From NCBI GenBank assembly GCA_002794775.1, contig NBAY01000004.1, forward strand, positions 930,001-994,000: a DNA stretch of 64,000 bases. Reading direction: 5' to 3'. Numbering within the stretch: position 1 is the stretch's first letter; the number at the start of each line of letters is the position of its first letter. The DNA comes from Porodaedalea pini (Eukaryota > Basidiomycota > Agaricomycetes > Hymenochaetales > Hymenochaetaceae). Of the stretch, positions 51,001 to 60,371 are shown piece by piece. The translations under genes were made by a program, and so were the position numbers. The notes under the pieces were generated by a model, which was given only the letters and a program-made list of their open reading frames with translations, had not been told where the DNA came from and made no database searches.

Positions 51001-51894
51001 AAAGGACTCTTGAAAAGAGAAAAGTAAGTCGTCCAGCGACTTTGGCGAATGAACGTTGTGCAGGTCAAAGGAAAAAAGTTTGGAGTCACAGAATTCAGAC
51101 ATGAAAGTTGGTAAATTGTGAGACCGAATGGAGCGAAGAGGAGGTTGAGGGGGAGCAGCGAGAAAGTTTAAGTTAAAAGAAAATGAAAGAGGGAAATGAT
51201 CTGAAGAAGTAGTAAAAGAAGGGTCAGAAATAATAATGGATTCAGAGATTTGGGTAGAAAAATTGTCCGATGACAGAACGAGATCAATAATGGAATGATA
51301 GTTGGTGGAATGGTTAAAATACGTGGGTTGGCCTGGAGGATTGCAAACAGAAAGACCAGACTCACTGATCCAGTCAGTGAGGACCTGGGATTGAGAGAAA
51401 TTGTAAGATTGTGCAGGGAGTGACCATAAAGCGGAATGACGGTTAAAATCCCCCACGAAAATGTTAGAGATGGAATCTAAACGAGGTAGAATGGATTCAA
51501 ATTCGCGTTGGGAGGGGGAGTTATAAACGTTCCATAAAATTAAAGGAGTGGGGAGATCGCGGGAAATTGTGATGACAGAAATGTTCAACGAAGGGTTGGG
51601 GGTTTGATATAGGGAGACGCGATGGATCAGACGAGAATGGACATAAGTACAGCACCGGGGTTTACCAGTAGCTGGGGGAAGAAATGCGGTGTAAGGGGCG
51701 TAGTTGCGAGAGTCGAACAAACGGCTCCCCGCGGGATCGGTTTTGGAAGGAAGAACCCTCTGAATAACAGGGATTTCCTGAAGACAGACAATGTCTGGGG
51801 CTAGCCCGGTGGACGAAAATGAACGAAACAAGAAATCAAATGAGGGTGCGGAATTGCAAATATTAAGGGAAAGAACGGAGATTGTCAAAGACAT
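48067..51894 (-). pseudogene. LINE copy 2 ORF2 (endonuclease-RT-RNase H), two stop codons
   Basis: A single frame of about 1275 codons from the ATG at 51894 (MSLTISVLSLNICNSAPSF), five bases after the ORF1 stop. Endonuclease: DIVCLQEIPVIQR, NIFVGDFNRHSALWS, SSDHFPLSFSF. RT: PKPKRTDFSVPRAFQPITLV, ILTIDIQGFFDNISHSLLLN, RGVPQGSPLSP, LLAYMDDHLLFAQ. RNase H: FIFTDRSIIPDDTGSANGG (the first motif reads TDRS where copy 1 has TDGS), FEEQEALIAALRR, IVTDSLDC, PSHRGVLGNSKADKLA. C-terminal motif: CPDPLCVKHDVRHILNIC. It is interrupted by TAA at 50266-50268, in the conserved (Q)HGCRKHC segment, and TGA at 48463-48465, where copy 1 has CGA. Confidence 0.88.
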
Positions 51895-51899
51895 GAGGA

Positions 51900-52283
51900 T
51901 TAGTATGGGGAACGAAAGTTGCGACGAGCGAGGCAGTCTGAAGACCGGGCGCTGTGATTACCATGGCAGTTGATGCACAAGGCGAAATGTTTGCACTGAA
52001 GGTTGTTGGCGGCCGTGCATGGTGCGCATTTGGCGACATGTACGGCAGTGCGGTGCGGCTCAGAACAGATGGCACAGCGTGCCACTGATCGACACTTGGA
52101 AGCAGGGTGTCCTAGGCAGTGGCAGTTATCACATTGGTTGATTGTTGGACGCGCCTTCATCTCTTCGAGGCGACGGATAACGCCAAACACGGGGATGGAA
52201 CGGTTGCCATGTAGGAAAAAGTGATCAAAAGAAAGACAGTCTGGGTCTTTCATGACAACTGAAACATTGCAATAGTCACGCTC
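51900..52283 (-). pseudogene. LINE copy 2 ORF1, 3' fragment
   Basis: Downstream part of ORF1 cut off by the LTR element. It begins (ERDYCN)VSVVMKDPDCLSFDH and carries the three zinc knuckles CDNCHCLGHPASKC, CAICSEPHRTAVHVAKC and CINCHGNHSARSSDC, then ends RRNFRSPY with TAA, five bases before ORF2. Confidence 0.85.
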
Positions 52284-52288
52284 GTTAA
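52284..52288. repeat. LTR element target-site duplication, left
   Basis: GTTAA, matched by 58519-58523 on the right. Confidence 0.85.
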
Positions 52289-52692
52289 TGTTAGGCGGGA
52301 GTCCGGGAGACGACTTGGACTGGGCAGGCCTCGGCTGACTGTCGTCTGGGACGTGCTATACTCGAGGGTAGACTCGGGACACGCTTACTCAGGCTAGGTC
52401 GTCGCGGAGGTAAGAGGATTAATACAAGTCTAAACTAAATACAAGGGGGACGAGTCTCACCTAGGTCGTCGCGGAGGTAAGAGGAAAAGCAGAACAAGGA
52501 GTTCATGCGATTCCTGAGACCTTATATAGCAACGACCGTGAGACTATATTACCTAACGAGTGGGAATGGAACGAATGAAGGCAGTGTGGGAATGATTGTG
52601 TAAGATGGGTAAATATAATGAAAAGGACGAATATAATAAAGGAAATGGTAAAAGGGAAAATAAAGGAAAAGGTGAAAGTTCAGGTTCTAACA
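52289..52692 (-). repeat. 3' long terminal repeat of the chromovirus
   Basis: 404 bp. Reading the element strand: TATATAAGG promoter box (52520-52528), then the 11 bases GTTCTGCTTTT (52485-52495) about 33 bp downstream, where transcription is expected to begin. A 24-bp segment starting CTAGGTCGTCGCGG occurs twice on the plus strand (52394 and 52461, 67 bp apart). Confidence 0.93.
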
Positions 52693-55600
52693 TTACCCCC
52701 TCTTCAAGGTTGGGCGTCCCGACCAACCATGATCGCGGTCGTCAGGCTCGGTGTTAACGAAGAGCGGACGGAGTCGTTGACGAGGGATGTCGAGTTTTCG
52801 AGGTGCACCGGGATGTTTGAGGTAGAATTCAGCGATCGCTTCCTTCGCGTTCTCGCCGAAGTCCGTCTCAGGCTGCCAAGTAGGTTCATTGTAGCCGATC
52901 CACTTGACAAGGTACTGTAGTTTCCCTCGGTGCAGACGCAAGTCTAGAACCTCCTCAATCTCGTACTCCTCCTCGTTGTCGATGATGATAGGTAGCAGCG
53001 GTGCTGGTTGTCTTTGGCTCTCGAAGGATGGTTCGACGGCGGGCTTTAGCAGTGCTTCGTTGAAAACCGGGTGGACCTTTTTCCATCGCTTTGGGAGCTT
53101 GAGCTTGTACGCGCTTGCTCCCACCTTGTCGACGATTTCGAAGGGGCCATACCATTTGTCAGCGAGTTTCTTTGTTGGCGAGTCTGTGCTGATGTTTCGC
53201 CCGTCAAGGAAAACCTTGTCCCCAGCCTTATACTCAACCGAAATCCCTGCTGTCCGGTCGTGATAGCGTTTCATGTCGTCCGCCGCTTTGACCAAGTTGT
53301 CCTTCGCAACCCGATGAGTCTCCTTTATGTGCTTCGCGAATTCTTCTGCCGACATGTTGGCGGATGAGGTTCGTGTCGTGTCAAAGCTTAAGGGGTGACG
53401 TCCTGTGTTCGCGTAGAAAGGAGACATCTTCGTCGCCGAATGCTCGCAGTTATTATACGCGAACTCCGCGAGGGGGAGCCAGTCCTTCCAGTCCGATTGT
53501 CGATGGTTTACGAAGAGCCTGAGATATTGTTCAAGCTCTTGGTTAACGCGTTCCGTCTGACCATCTGTCTGTGGGTGATACGCCGTTGACGGGTTGCCTT
53601 CGATGTGTAGGAGTTTGTACAGCTCCTTCATCATCGATGCGTCGAACTGCGTGCCTCGGTCATGGATGATCTTCTTCGGCAAGCCGTGGAGGCGGAAGAC
53701 ATGGTCGCGGTACAGTTGAGCCATGCCTTCCGCCGACAACCTTGTCGTCGTCGGGATCGCGTGCATCTGTTTCGAGAACCTGTCGACGAAAACGCAGATT
53801 GCGTTGTGTCCCTTGGAGTCCGGGAGTTCGCCGATGAGGTCGACCGTGACAATTTCCCATGGGCCTTCTGGGACCGTGTTTGGGTGAAGTGGCCTCGACC
53901 TCGATGCCCTCAGAGCCTTTGTTCGCTGGCAGCGATCACACCCTCGGACATACGCTCTGACGTCGGAGAACATCGACGTCCACCAGAAGTCTCGTCGGAC
54001 GAGTTCCACTGTTTTTGACGCTCCTGGGTGTCCAGCCAGTACCGAGTCGTGACATTCCCGTAATACGGCCTCCTTCATTGACGATGGCACGTATGTCTTG
54101 CCTTTCATACGCCACAATCCGTCGACCTCTGTTATTCCCGTCGGCCTCTCCGACTCGTCCTGCGCCCTTTGCGCTTCACCCACTTGTTCCACCACCTCGT
54201 CGCGCGATGTTCGCACCACTCCACGGTTCAACCACTTGTCCTTGATGAACACGACCCCATCGTTGTCATCCTTGCCCTGATCATAGCCCGCCATACGCGA
54301 TAGCAGGTTGGCCTTGCCCATCGTCTTGCCTGACTTGTGTTCGAGGTGGAAGTCGAATTCTTCAAGTTCGGTCCGCCAGCGAGCTTGGCGATAGCTCAGC
54401 TTCTGCGCCGACCTGAAGTAGGTGAGGTTGGCATGGTCGGACCAGATTTCGATCTTGTGGCGAGCGCCAAGGAGGTATTGCCGCCACTCCTTGAGCGCTG
54501 AAACGATCGCGAGCATCTCCTTGTCATAGATCTCGTAGTTTCGTTCCGCTGGTTCAAGTGCCTCTGACCTGTAGGCGATCACCCTCCACTTCCCTTCCTG
54601 CTTCTGCAGCAACACACCACCGAGCGCAAAGTTCGACGAGTCCGCTTCTACGCGGAAAGGGCCCTCGTCATTGGCGATGGCTAGGACTGGAGGTGAGCAG
54701 AGACGTCGTCTCAGCTCCTCGAACGCTTCCTGCTGTTCGGTCTCCCATACCCAGTCCTTCTTGCCCGTTAGTGATGTCAACGGTCGGACCACCTTGCTGT
54801 AGTCCTTAATAAACCGTCTTAGCCAGTTTCCCATACCGAGGAACTGTTGCAGCTCCTTGAGGTTCCGTGGGACTGGCCAGTTCGCAATCGCCTCCGTCTT
54901 TGCCGGGTCAGCCCTGATCTCACCATTGCCGATGATGTGACCTAGGTATTTGACGACCTTGGCGTCAAACTCGCACTTCTCCGGCTTCAGGTATAGGCCA
55001 TTTTCTCGGAGGATCTGGAGTACGCGCCTCGACGTGTCGACATGCTCCTCAATGGTTTCCGAGAGGATCAGGATGTCGTTGAGGTATACGATGATCAAGT
55101 TCGCGTAGATTAGGTCCTTAAAGATGTGGTTGACAAAGGCCTGGAACGTGGCCGGCGCGTTGCAAAGGCCAAAAAACATGACCGTTGGTTCGAAGAGGCC
55201 CATGTTTGTGCGAAACGCTGCCTTCCATTCGTCACCCTCACGGATCCGGATATTGTAGTACCCCCAGCGAAGGTCAAGCTTAGTGATGTACTTCGCTTTC
55301 TTGACCTTGTCGACGAGTTCGTCAATGAGAGGAAGGGGATACTTGTTCTTGATCGTACCGTCATTGAGCTTACGGTAATCCTGGATTGGGCGTAGCGATT
55401 TGTCGGCCTTCTTTATGAAGAAGAAGGGCGACGCCATGGGCGATATCGACCGTCGAATGCGACCCGACTTCAGATTTTCATCAAGGAAGTCCTTGAGTGA
55501 CTGCTGCTCAGTTGGTGTGAGTGGGTAGATCTTACAGTTGCTCGGTTTGAAGTCGGGCTTCAAGTCGATGACATGGTCCCAGGGTCGGTGTTCCGGCAGC

Positions 55601-56187
55601 TTCTCAAAACCTTTTTCGCTGAAAACGTCGGCGTAGTCGTTAAGGTATGCGGGCCAGGACGCCTTGTCCATTCGCATCTCACTCACCCTCCTCATCTGCT
55701 CCACCTCCTCCTTCATCTTGCCTAGGTCCTCCACCTGCTTCCTTTCGATCGCACATTCGCTCGGGCAGCGCGTAAAGTCAAGTGTACCCGTCTTCCAGTC
55801 GACCTCTGGGTTGTGTCGTCGAAGCCAGTCGTACCCCAAAAAGATGTTAGACGATGCCAGTGAGGTTACCACCAGGACGATCCGTTCCTTATGGTGACCA
55901 ATCGTAAGTTCAATGTCGACGTACTCCTCGATCAACCCGGCTTCGTTGTGTGTGCCGTCGGCATTGAGTACCGCAAGGGGCCGGATATAACGCTTCGTCT
56001 CTAGCCCATACCGTTCGACGAATCTCACGTCAATGCACGATCCCGTACATCCCGAATCTACGAGCGCGTGTGCGTCCACCTCCCTCATTTCACCTTCCAC
56101 GCTGTGTTCGACGTTCAGGAGAAGGTCCAGCTGGCGTCCGCCAGTTCCTCTCATGAACAGCTGCTCATACTCTTCACTTTCCTTCAC
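52693..56187 (-). CDS. pol: Chromovirus pol (protease-RT-RNase H-integrase-chromodomain)
   Basis: The open frame is 1164 codons from the first possible (GTG) start, but it stays open further upstream through the end of gag in the -1 frame, so it is most likely made as a Gag-Pol fusion. Protease: AHALVDSGCTGSCIDV. RT: SPMASPFFFIKKADKSLRPI, FFGLCNAPATFQ, VYLNDILILSE. RNase H: FRVEADSSNFALGGVLL, YDKEMLAIVSAL, WSDHANLTYF. Integrase: zinc motif from HPGASKTVELV to GCDRCQRTKA, and DDE residues in VTVDLIGELPDSKG, FVDRFSKQ, IIHDRGTQFDASM and HPQTDGQTERVN. Chromodomain: EYEIEEVLDLRLHRGKLQYL ... WIGYNEPTWQPE. No stop interrupts it. The second Asp of the catalytic Y-x-D-D is Asn (AAC), which should abolish RT activity. 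Confidence 0.93.
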   Translation of the reverse strand: MKESEEYEQLFMRGTGGRQLDLLLNVEHSVEGEMREVDAHALVDSGCTGSCIDVRFVERYGLETKRYIRPLAVLNADGTHNEAGLIEEYVDIELTIGHHKERIVLVVTSLASSNIFLGYDWLRRHNPEVDWKTGTLDFTRCPSECAIERKQVEDLGKMKEEVEQMRRVSEMRMDKASWPAYLNDYADVFSEKGFEKLPEHRPWDHVIDLKPDFKPSNCKIYPLTPTEQQSLKDFLDENLKSGRIRRSISPMASPFFFIKKADKSLRPIQDYRKLNDGTIKNKYPLPLIDELVDKVKKAKYITKLDLRWGYYNIRIREGDEWKAAFRTNMGLFEPTVMFFGLCNAPATFQAFVNHIFKDLIYANLIIVYLNDILILSETIEEHVDTSRRVLQILRENGLYLKPEKCEFDAKVVKYLGHIIGNGEIRADPAKTEAIANWPVPRNLKELQQFLGMGNWLRRFIKDYSKVVRPLTSLTGKKDWVWETEQQEAFEELRRRLCSPPVLAIANDEGPFRVEADSSNFALGGVLLQKQEGKWRVIAYRSEALEPAERNYEIYDKEMLAIVSALKEWRQYLLGARHKIEIWSDHANLTYFRSAQKLSYRQARWRTELEEFDFHLEHKSGKTMGKANLLSRMAGYDQGKDDNDGVVFIKDKWLNRGVVRTSRDEVVEQVGEAQRAQDESERPTGITEVDGLWRMKGKTYVPSSMKEAVLRECHDSVLAGHPGASKTVELVRRDFWWTSMFSDVRAYVRGCDRCQRTKALRASRSRPLHPNTVPEGPWEIVTVDLIGELPDSKGHNAICVFVDRFSKQMHAIPTTTRLSAEGMAQLYRDHVFRLHGLPKKIIHDRGTQFDASMMKELYKLLHIEGNPSTAYHPQTDGQTERVNQELEQYLRLFVNHRQSDWKDWLPLAEFAYNNCEHSATKMSPFYANTGRHPLSFDTTRTSSANMSAEEFAKHIKETHRVAKDNLVKAADDMKRYHDRTAGISVEYKAGDKVFLDGRNISTDSPTKKLADKWYGPFEIVDKVGASAYKLKLPKRWKKVHPVFNEALLKPAVEPSFESQRQPAPLLPIIIDNEEEYEIEEVLDLRLHRGKLQYLVKWIGYNEPTWQPETDFGENAKEAIAEFYLKHPGAPRKLDIPRQRLRPLFVNTEPDDRDHGWSGRPTLKRG
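52696..52705 (-). other. Polypurine tract of the chromovirus
   Basis: On the element strand GAAGAGGGGG lies three bases from the 3' LTR. It overlaps the last codons of pol; the TAA stop (52693-52695) abuts the LTR. Confidence 0.75.
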
Positions 56188-56318
56188 ACCGGTGGGGACT
56201 TTGTACTCGGGAAAACCATCGACGTCGTTCGCATTTATGTATTGTACAGACGGTTGGTTATATTTTAACGAGTCCAGAGTCGAAGTCCCTTGTTCTTCTC
56301 GGTCAGTCGCCCCGATGG

Positions 56319-57392
56319 CTACGCCTGACCACTCGCAAAACCCTGCGAGTCAACGACCTCTTCGTCATTGTCTTCTTCCTCCACATGGTCCTCCACAGTT
56401 GACCTCCGAGTGTCTACGACTTCCTCGAAGGCCGACTCCTTCATCGCTCCGAGCTCGTCGGCGAGGACACGACGTTCGCCTGGCGCCATCAGTTCCAGCA
56501 TGCGCTGGATGATCGGTTTCGCTTGCGGGCACTTGTCCTTGAAGTGGCCCAACCCGCCACAGATCCAGCACGTGCGCCGTCGTTGTGCCTCGTTCATTGA
56601 GACGTCCATCGGCTGACCAGCGCCTCCGAAGGTGACGCCGGTCGCGTCGCGTCTATCGACGTGAGGGGCTGCTACCTGACGGCGAGCTGGGGGTGCTTGT
56701 TGCGGTAGGCGAGGAGGGGGAAGAAAGGCGCGTCCTCGTTGGATTGCGCGAATCTGCTGTTCGCCGCGGTCTATTTCGATCGCCTTGTTCTTCCAATCCT
56801 CGTATTTCGTTGGGACTGGCGTCGACCTTAGCACTCCACGGACCACCTCGATGTTCATCACTCGCTTGAGGCGATCGCAGATGACGCTGTCGTCTTTCAG
56901 CTCGGCACGCTTAATGATCACGTCAAACTTCTGGAAGAACTCATCCGCGGTTAGGTCCTTCTGAACCTTATCTCGGAAATCCTTCAGCGCTTTCTCCTTG
57001 CGATTCGGGTCGTCGAACGAGGCGTCGAGTCGTTCCTGGAATCTTTCCCAGCTGTCGGTGAAGGTGACGATTCCCGAAGTTGTCGACTCCTCGACGTAGT
57101 TCTGTGCCCACGTTGCCGCATTACCACCCTTCAGGTAGGAGAGAGCTACATAAATCTTACTCTCTGACGTAGGGTATCGACTTGGATTTGCGGATACGAA
57201 AAGAAGGACTTCACGTCTGAAGTCGAGGTAATTGTCGCCACCAGTGAATTCACGTGGTCGGGCGACGTCGATGTTTGGTACAGCAGCGGTACTAGGGCCC
57301 GCTGGGGTGTTTGCGGCTTGGTGAGCGAAGGCGCCCGCTACGATCGCCGCGATTTGCTCCAACTGTTGTGTGCTGAAGCTTCCCGTCGACAT
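56319..57392 (-). CDS. gag: Chromovirus gag (capsid/nucleocapsid)
   Basis: 357 residues from the ATG at 57392 (MSTGSFSTQQLEQIAAIVAG). The capsid-like region contains RPREFTGGDNYLDFRREVLL, ALSYLKGGNAATWAQNYVEE and FRDKVQKDLTADEFFQKFD, as in Ty3/gypsy Gag. It is followed by a basic linker and a CCHC zinc knuckle CWICGGLGHFKDKC. It ends in an acidic tail and DSQGFASGQA. A GGGTTTT slippery heptamer lies eight codons before the stop and pol is in the -1 frame. Confidence 0.93.
   Translation of the reverse strand: MSTGSFSTQQLEQIAAIVAGAFAHQAANTPAGPSTAAVPNIDVARPREFTGGDNYLDFRREVLLFVSANPSRYPTSESKIYVALSYLKGGNAATWAQNYVEESTTSGIVTFTDSWERFQERLDASFDDPNRKEKALKDFRDKVQKDLTADEFFQKFDVIIKRAELKDDSVICDRLKRVMNIEVVRGVLRSTPVPTKYEDWKNKAIEIDRGEQQIRAIQRGRAFLPPPRLPQQAPPARRQVAAPHVDRRDATGVTFGGAGQPMDVSMNEAQRRRTCWICGGLGHFKDKCPQAKPIIQRMLELMAPGERRVLADELGAMKESAFEEVVDTRRSTVEDHVEEEDNDEEVVDSQGFASGQA
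56337..56343 (-). promoter_or_regulatory. Candidate -1 ribosomal frameshift site (GGGTTTT)
   Basis: On the element strand the gag codons ...CAG GGT TTT GCG... contain G-GGT-TTT in exactly the phase needed for -1 slippage. Shifting back one base leads into a frame without stops that runs into pol (FCEWSGVAIGATDREEQG..., then protease). The gag stop follows 15 bases after the heptamer. Confidence 0.65.
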
Positions 57393-58102
57393 TGTTGTTC
57401 TAGGCGTGTCCGTTTGTCGCTCAGGGGGGGTCGGTGGTGATGAATCTCGTCGCGCTTCTCTATACGGTCCTGGGATCGGTGGGAGAATGGTTGACGTCGA
57501 AAGCGATGGCGAAATCGGGGTTGTCTGACCTATCGGCGCAGGAGCCCACTTTAATCTTCTTCCTCCCTCAAGCGTCGAATACCAGAGTCCTTTCTCTGGA
57601 CGCCACCAGATAACGTATTCAACGCCTGTTTGAGTAACCGTGAACCAGGAGCGGCGTTCCTCGTTGTACCAGGAACGAGACGGGAGAGCACGACATTGTT
57701 CCTCGTCGAGATCTATGTTGACGATGGAGGAGGAACAGGGATCGGGTGTGCGTTGGTACCGGGGTTACGCCAACGTTGAGCGGGTTCGTCAGTGAAGTTG
57801 ATGACGAGGCGGTAGGATCCGAGTGAGATCACAAACGAGATTGTCGTCGAAGTTTGTACTCGTCTGGTTACCCACGTCCACGTCAGGTGCGTGCTCCACC
57901 AGAGGCTAATCCGGAGAGCCAGGGCCGGGAAAGGTTGGTTGGAGTGATTACTTAATACACGAACGTCCGGAAACGTCCGGGCAGGGTTGAGGGTTGTCGT
58001 TTAGGGGGTTTACACGTCAGGTCCTTCAAGGGGAGTACTCCTCTAGACCGAGTGAGGGCGAGTCAACAGCGACAACGTACGCTGGGGATGAGCCTGGGTG
58101 AG
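57393..58102 (-). other. Chromovirus 5' leader
   Basis: About 710 bases between the primer site and the gag ATG, with no long open frame. Presumably an untranslated leader with packaging signals. Confidence 0.6.
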
Positions 58103-58113
58103 GTTCTGCTTTT
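58103..58113 (-). promoter_or_regulatory. Self-complementary primer-binding site
   Basis: AAAAGCAGAAC on the element strand, one base inside the 5' LTR. It is the exact complement of GTTCTGCTTTT within each LTR (58311-58321 and 52485-52495). It does not begin with TGG, as tRNA-primed sites do. Confidence 0.65.
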
Positions 58114-58114
58114 A

Positions 58115-58518
58115 TGTTAGGCGGGAGTCTGGGAGACGACTCGGACTGGGCAGGCCTCGGCTGACTGTCGTCTGGGACGTGCTATACTCGAGGGTAGACT
58201 CGGGACACGCTTACTCAGGCTAGGTCGTCGCGGAGGTAAGAGGATTAATACAAGTCTAAACTAAATACAAGGGGGACGAGTCTCACCTAGGTCGTCACGG
58301 AGGTAAGAGGAAAAGCAGAACAAGGAGTTCATGCGATTCCTGAGACCTTATATAGCAACGACCGTGAGACTATATTACCTAACGAGTGGGAATGGAACGA
58401 ATGAAGGCAGTGTGGGAATGATTGTGTAAGATGGGTAAATATAATGAAAAGGACGAATATAATAAAGGAAATGGTAAAAGGGAAAATAAAGGAAAAGGTG
58501 AAAGTTCAGGTTCTAACA
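58115..58518 (-). repeat. 5' long terminal repeat of the chromovirus
   Basis: 404 bp with the same ends as the other LTR. It differs at three positions by eye: two within the first 30 bases on the plus strand, and GTCACGG where the other reads GTCGCGG in the second internal repeat. Confidence 0.93.
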
Positions 58519-58523
58519 GTTAA
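58519..58523. repeat. LTR element target-site duplication, right
   Basis: GTTAA directly follows the LTR end CTAACA. Confidence 0.85.
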
Positions 58524-60371
58524 GACATTCCAGAGATGACATAAACCTGGGTGGAAACATAAATTCTCGACCTTCGAACTGGGGTAGAGCCGAAATTTTG
58601 TTGAAGAGGTCGGACTCGCTATAGATTAGTTTGGACTCCCTGTCATAGACTGGGACCCCGGGAATGACCATTTTGAACTGCGGGGACGGAACAAAAGGTT
58701 TCGCCCCGCTGATGTTAAGGATGCAGCTAAGCTGGGTGGCAAGGGAGGAGTAGTTAGTGTCGAAGTCCGTTCGAATGTTAGTAAATGAAATAAGAAGGTT
58801 GCTGTTCGAGGTATACTCGACGTTCAGAACAACCAAGTGTTTGAAGAGAGGGTTGCCTTTAAGCCCTGCCCTCACCGCATTTTTAACAGATTGTGTCAGT
58901 GGGCGAACAGCGAGATCCCCTGGTAGGGAGAAATAAACTCGCTTGATGTTAGAAAGGCGGATATTAACCGATCTGTTAGATCGGTTGACCGGTATCATTG
59001 AGATTTCCCCGTCGGGGTTCTCGACAGTGGGGCGTGAAACCTTGGTGGGGGTCATCTTGGGTTTCTTCTGTGCCACTTTCGCATAGGTTACTGTAGTGAA
59101 ACCGTCCCTGTCGGTTTCAACGGACTCAACCGTAGGGTGATAAATGGTAGTGCTGCCTGGTCTGGGGGCGTTATGAGCTGAATGAGCATAGCCATCAGGC
59201 GCATAAATGACGCCTTCTGAGCTCATGCGGTAACCTGAACCTGGGACCCGCGTATTGGCGATGGCAGCGGCATACTCGGTCCTTCCATTCTTAGGAGTTT
59301 GGACGCGTTGTTTGGGGATGGGGGGTTCAGGAGGGAACCGATTGTCGTGAACAAAACGAGCGCCAATAGGGTCAGGGAGGAATTTGACCTGTGGTTTGTT
59401 AGCAACTGAGGGGGGTTTGACATATGTTGAAGAAGGAGAAGAGCGGGAAGCTGTTTTTCGAGATTATTGGTTTTGTCAACAAGGGAAGAAACAAGAGACG
59501 TAAGGGACTGTATCGAGCGGGACATAGACGTCATATTGTCGGAAATATGTTGTTCGCATATAGCCTGTGCTGAAACGTGAACGTCATCAAAGACATGTTT
59601 AAAGTCAGGTGAATGGATTCGATATGAGGAATGGAAGGCCTGAAGTGCTTCGTTCGCTTTGTTCTCCTTGATAGTTTCATCGTCGAAACAGTGTGATTTG
59701 CTGACCCAAGAGACGAGGTTGGAGGCCACGTCCGCAAGGGCCTTGCCGGCACGGACCGGGTCATCATGCCACAGCGTAGGAGAAGTCCAAGACGGCTGGG
59801 TAATGAGCGTTGTTATGTGTTCAATAGTCTCCTTGGTCAGGTGCACGAAGGAGGCAGAAACTCGTTCGGCAATTTGCGGATCCTCGTATTCGGAGATTGA
59901 CGCATCGTCCATATCGTTATCGATCTGAGGGGCTGGACTAGTACTCGGGACATAGAGGTCGTCGGCCTCCATGTCGTCCGTTTCGTCGATGCGCGCAGGA
60001 GGCTGTAAGGCGTGATGTTCTTCCTCCGAATTGGATCGTTTGAGAGAAGGTTGTGACTCGATGATGGGGGTAGGGGGAAGATCCCCTTGCTTGCGCAGTG
60101 CGGCTGCATGGGCGTCCGCTTCGACATCGGGGGACCAATTGACACGATTCTTCTCGACAACTTCGCAGACAGCATCGTTGTGGTTGAAGGTCTTATCGCG
60201 ACCACAAACGATGCACAGCTTGTCTTTGCCACTAACACAGCTGCGACTGTGGAAGGGGAGATCCGATTTACACTCCTCACACTTGGTGGGGTCCTTGGGA
60301 TTGGCAAGGGAACGAGACGACTTTGTTTTATGGAGAGAGGCTTTAGCTCTGGTCAGCATTTTGCTGTCCAT
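58519..60371 (-). pseudogene. LINE copy 2 ORF1, 5' fragment
   Basis: Starts MDSKMLTRAKASLHKTKSSR at 60371, with the same N-terminal Cys regions as copy 1 (CEECKSDLPFHSRSC, CIVCGRDKTFNHNDAVC). It reads through SYRIHSPDFKHVFDDVHVSA without the shift seen in copy 1. It then has its own frameshift near 59.45 kb (EKQLPALLLLQ where copy 1 has EKQLARSSSAS) and continues in another frame (MSSEGVIYAPDGYAHSAHNA ... KRVYFSLPGDLAVRPLTQSV) to SSLECLN at the LTR insertion. Confidence 0.85.

Larger units (their letters stand above)
52289..58518 (-). mobile_element. Ty3/gypsy chromovirus, nearly intact, nested in LINE copy 2
   Basis: A 6230-bp element read on the minus strand. LTRs are 52289-52692 and 58115-58518 (404 bp each, TGTTAG...CTAACA, three differences), so the insertion is recent. 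It has gag with a zinc knuckle, pol in order protease-RT-RNase H-integrase-chromodomain, a polypurine tract against the 3' LTR and an 11-base self-complementary primer site by the 5' LTR. The order of domains and the chromodomain place it in the chromoviruses, and the self-priming layout resembles the Tf1/sushi group. The only clear lesion is YLND in the RT active site. Confidence 0.95.

Noticed and set aside
53660..54280. Short plus-strand open frames inside the chromovirus pol
   Set aside because: Antisense shadows of the intact pol frame.
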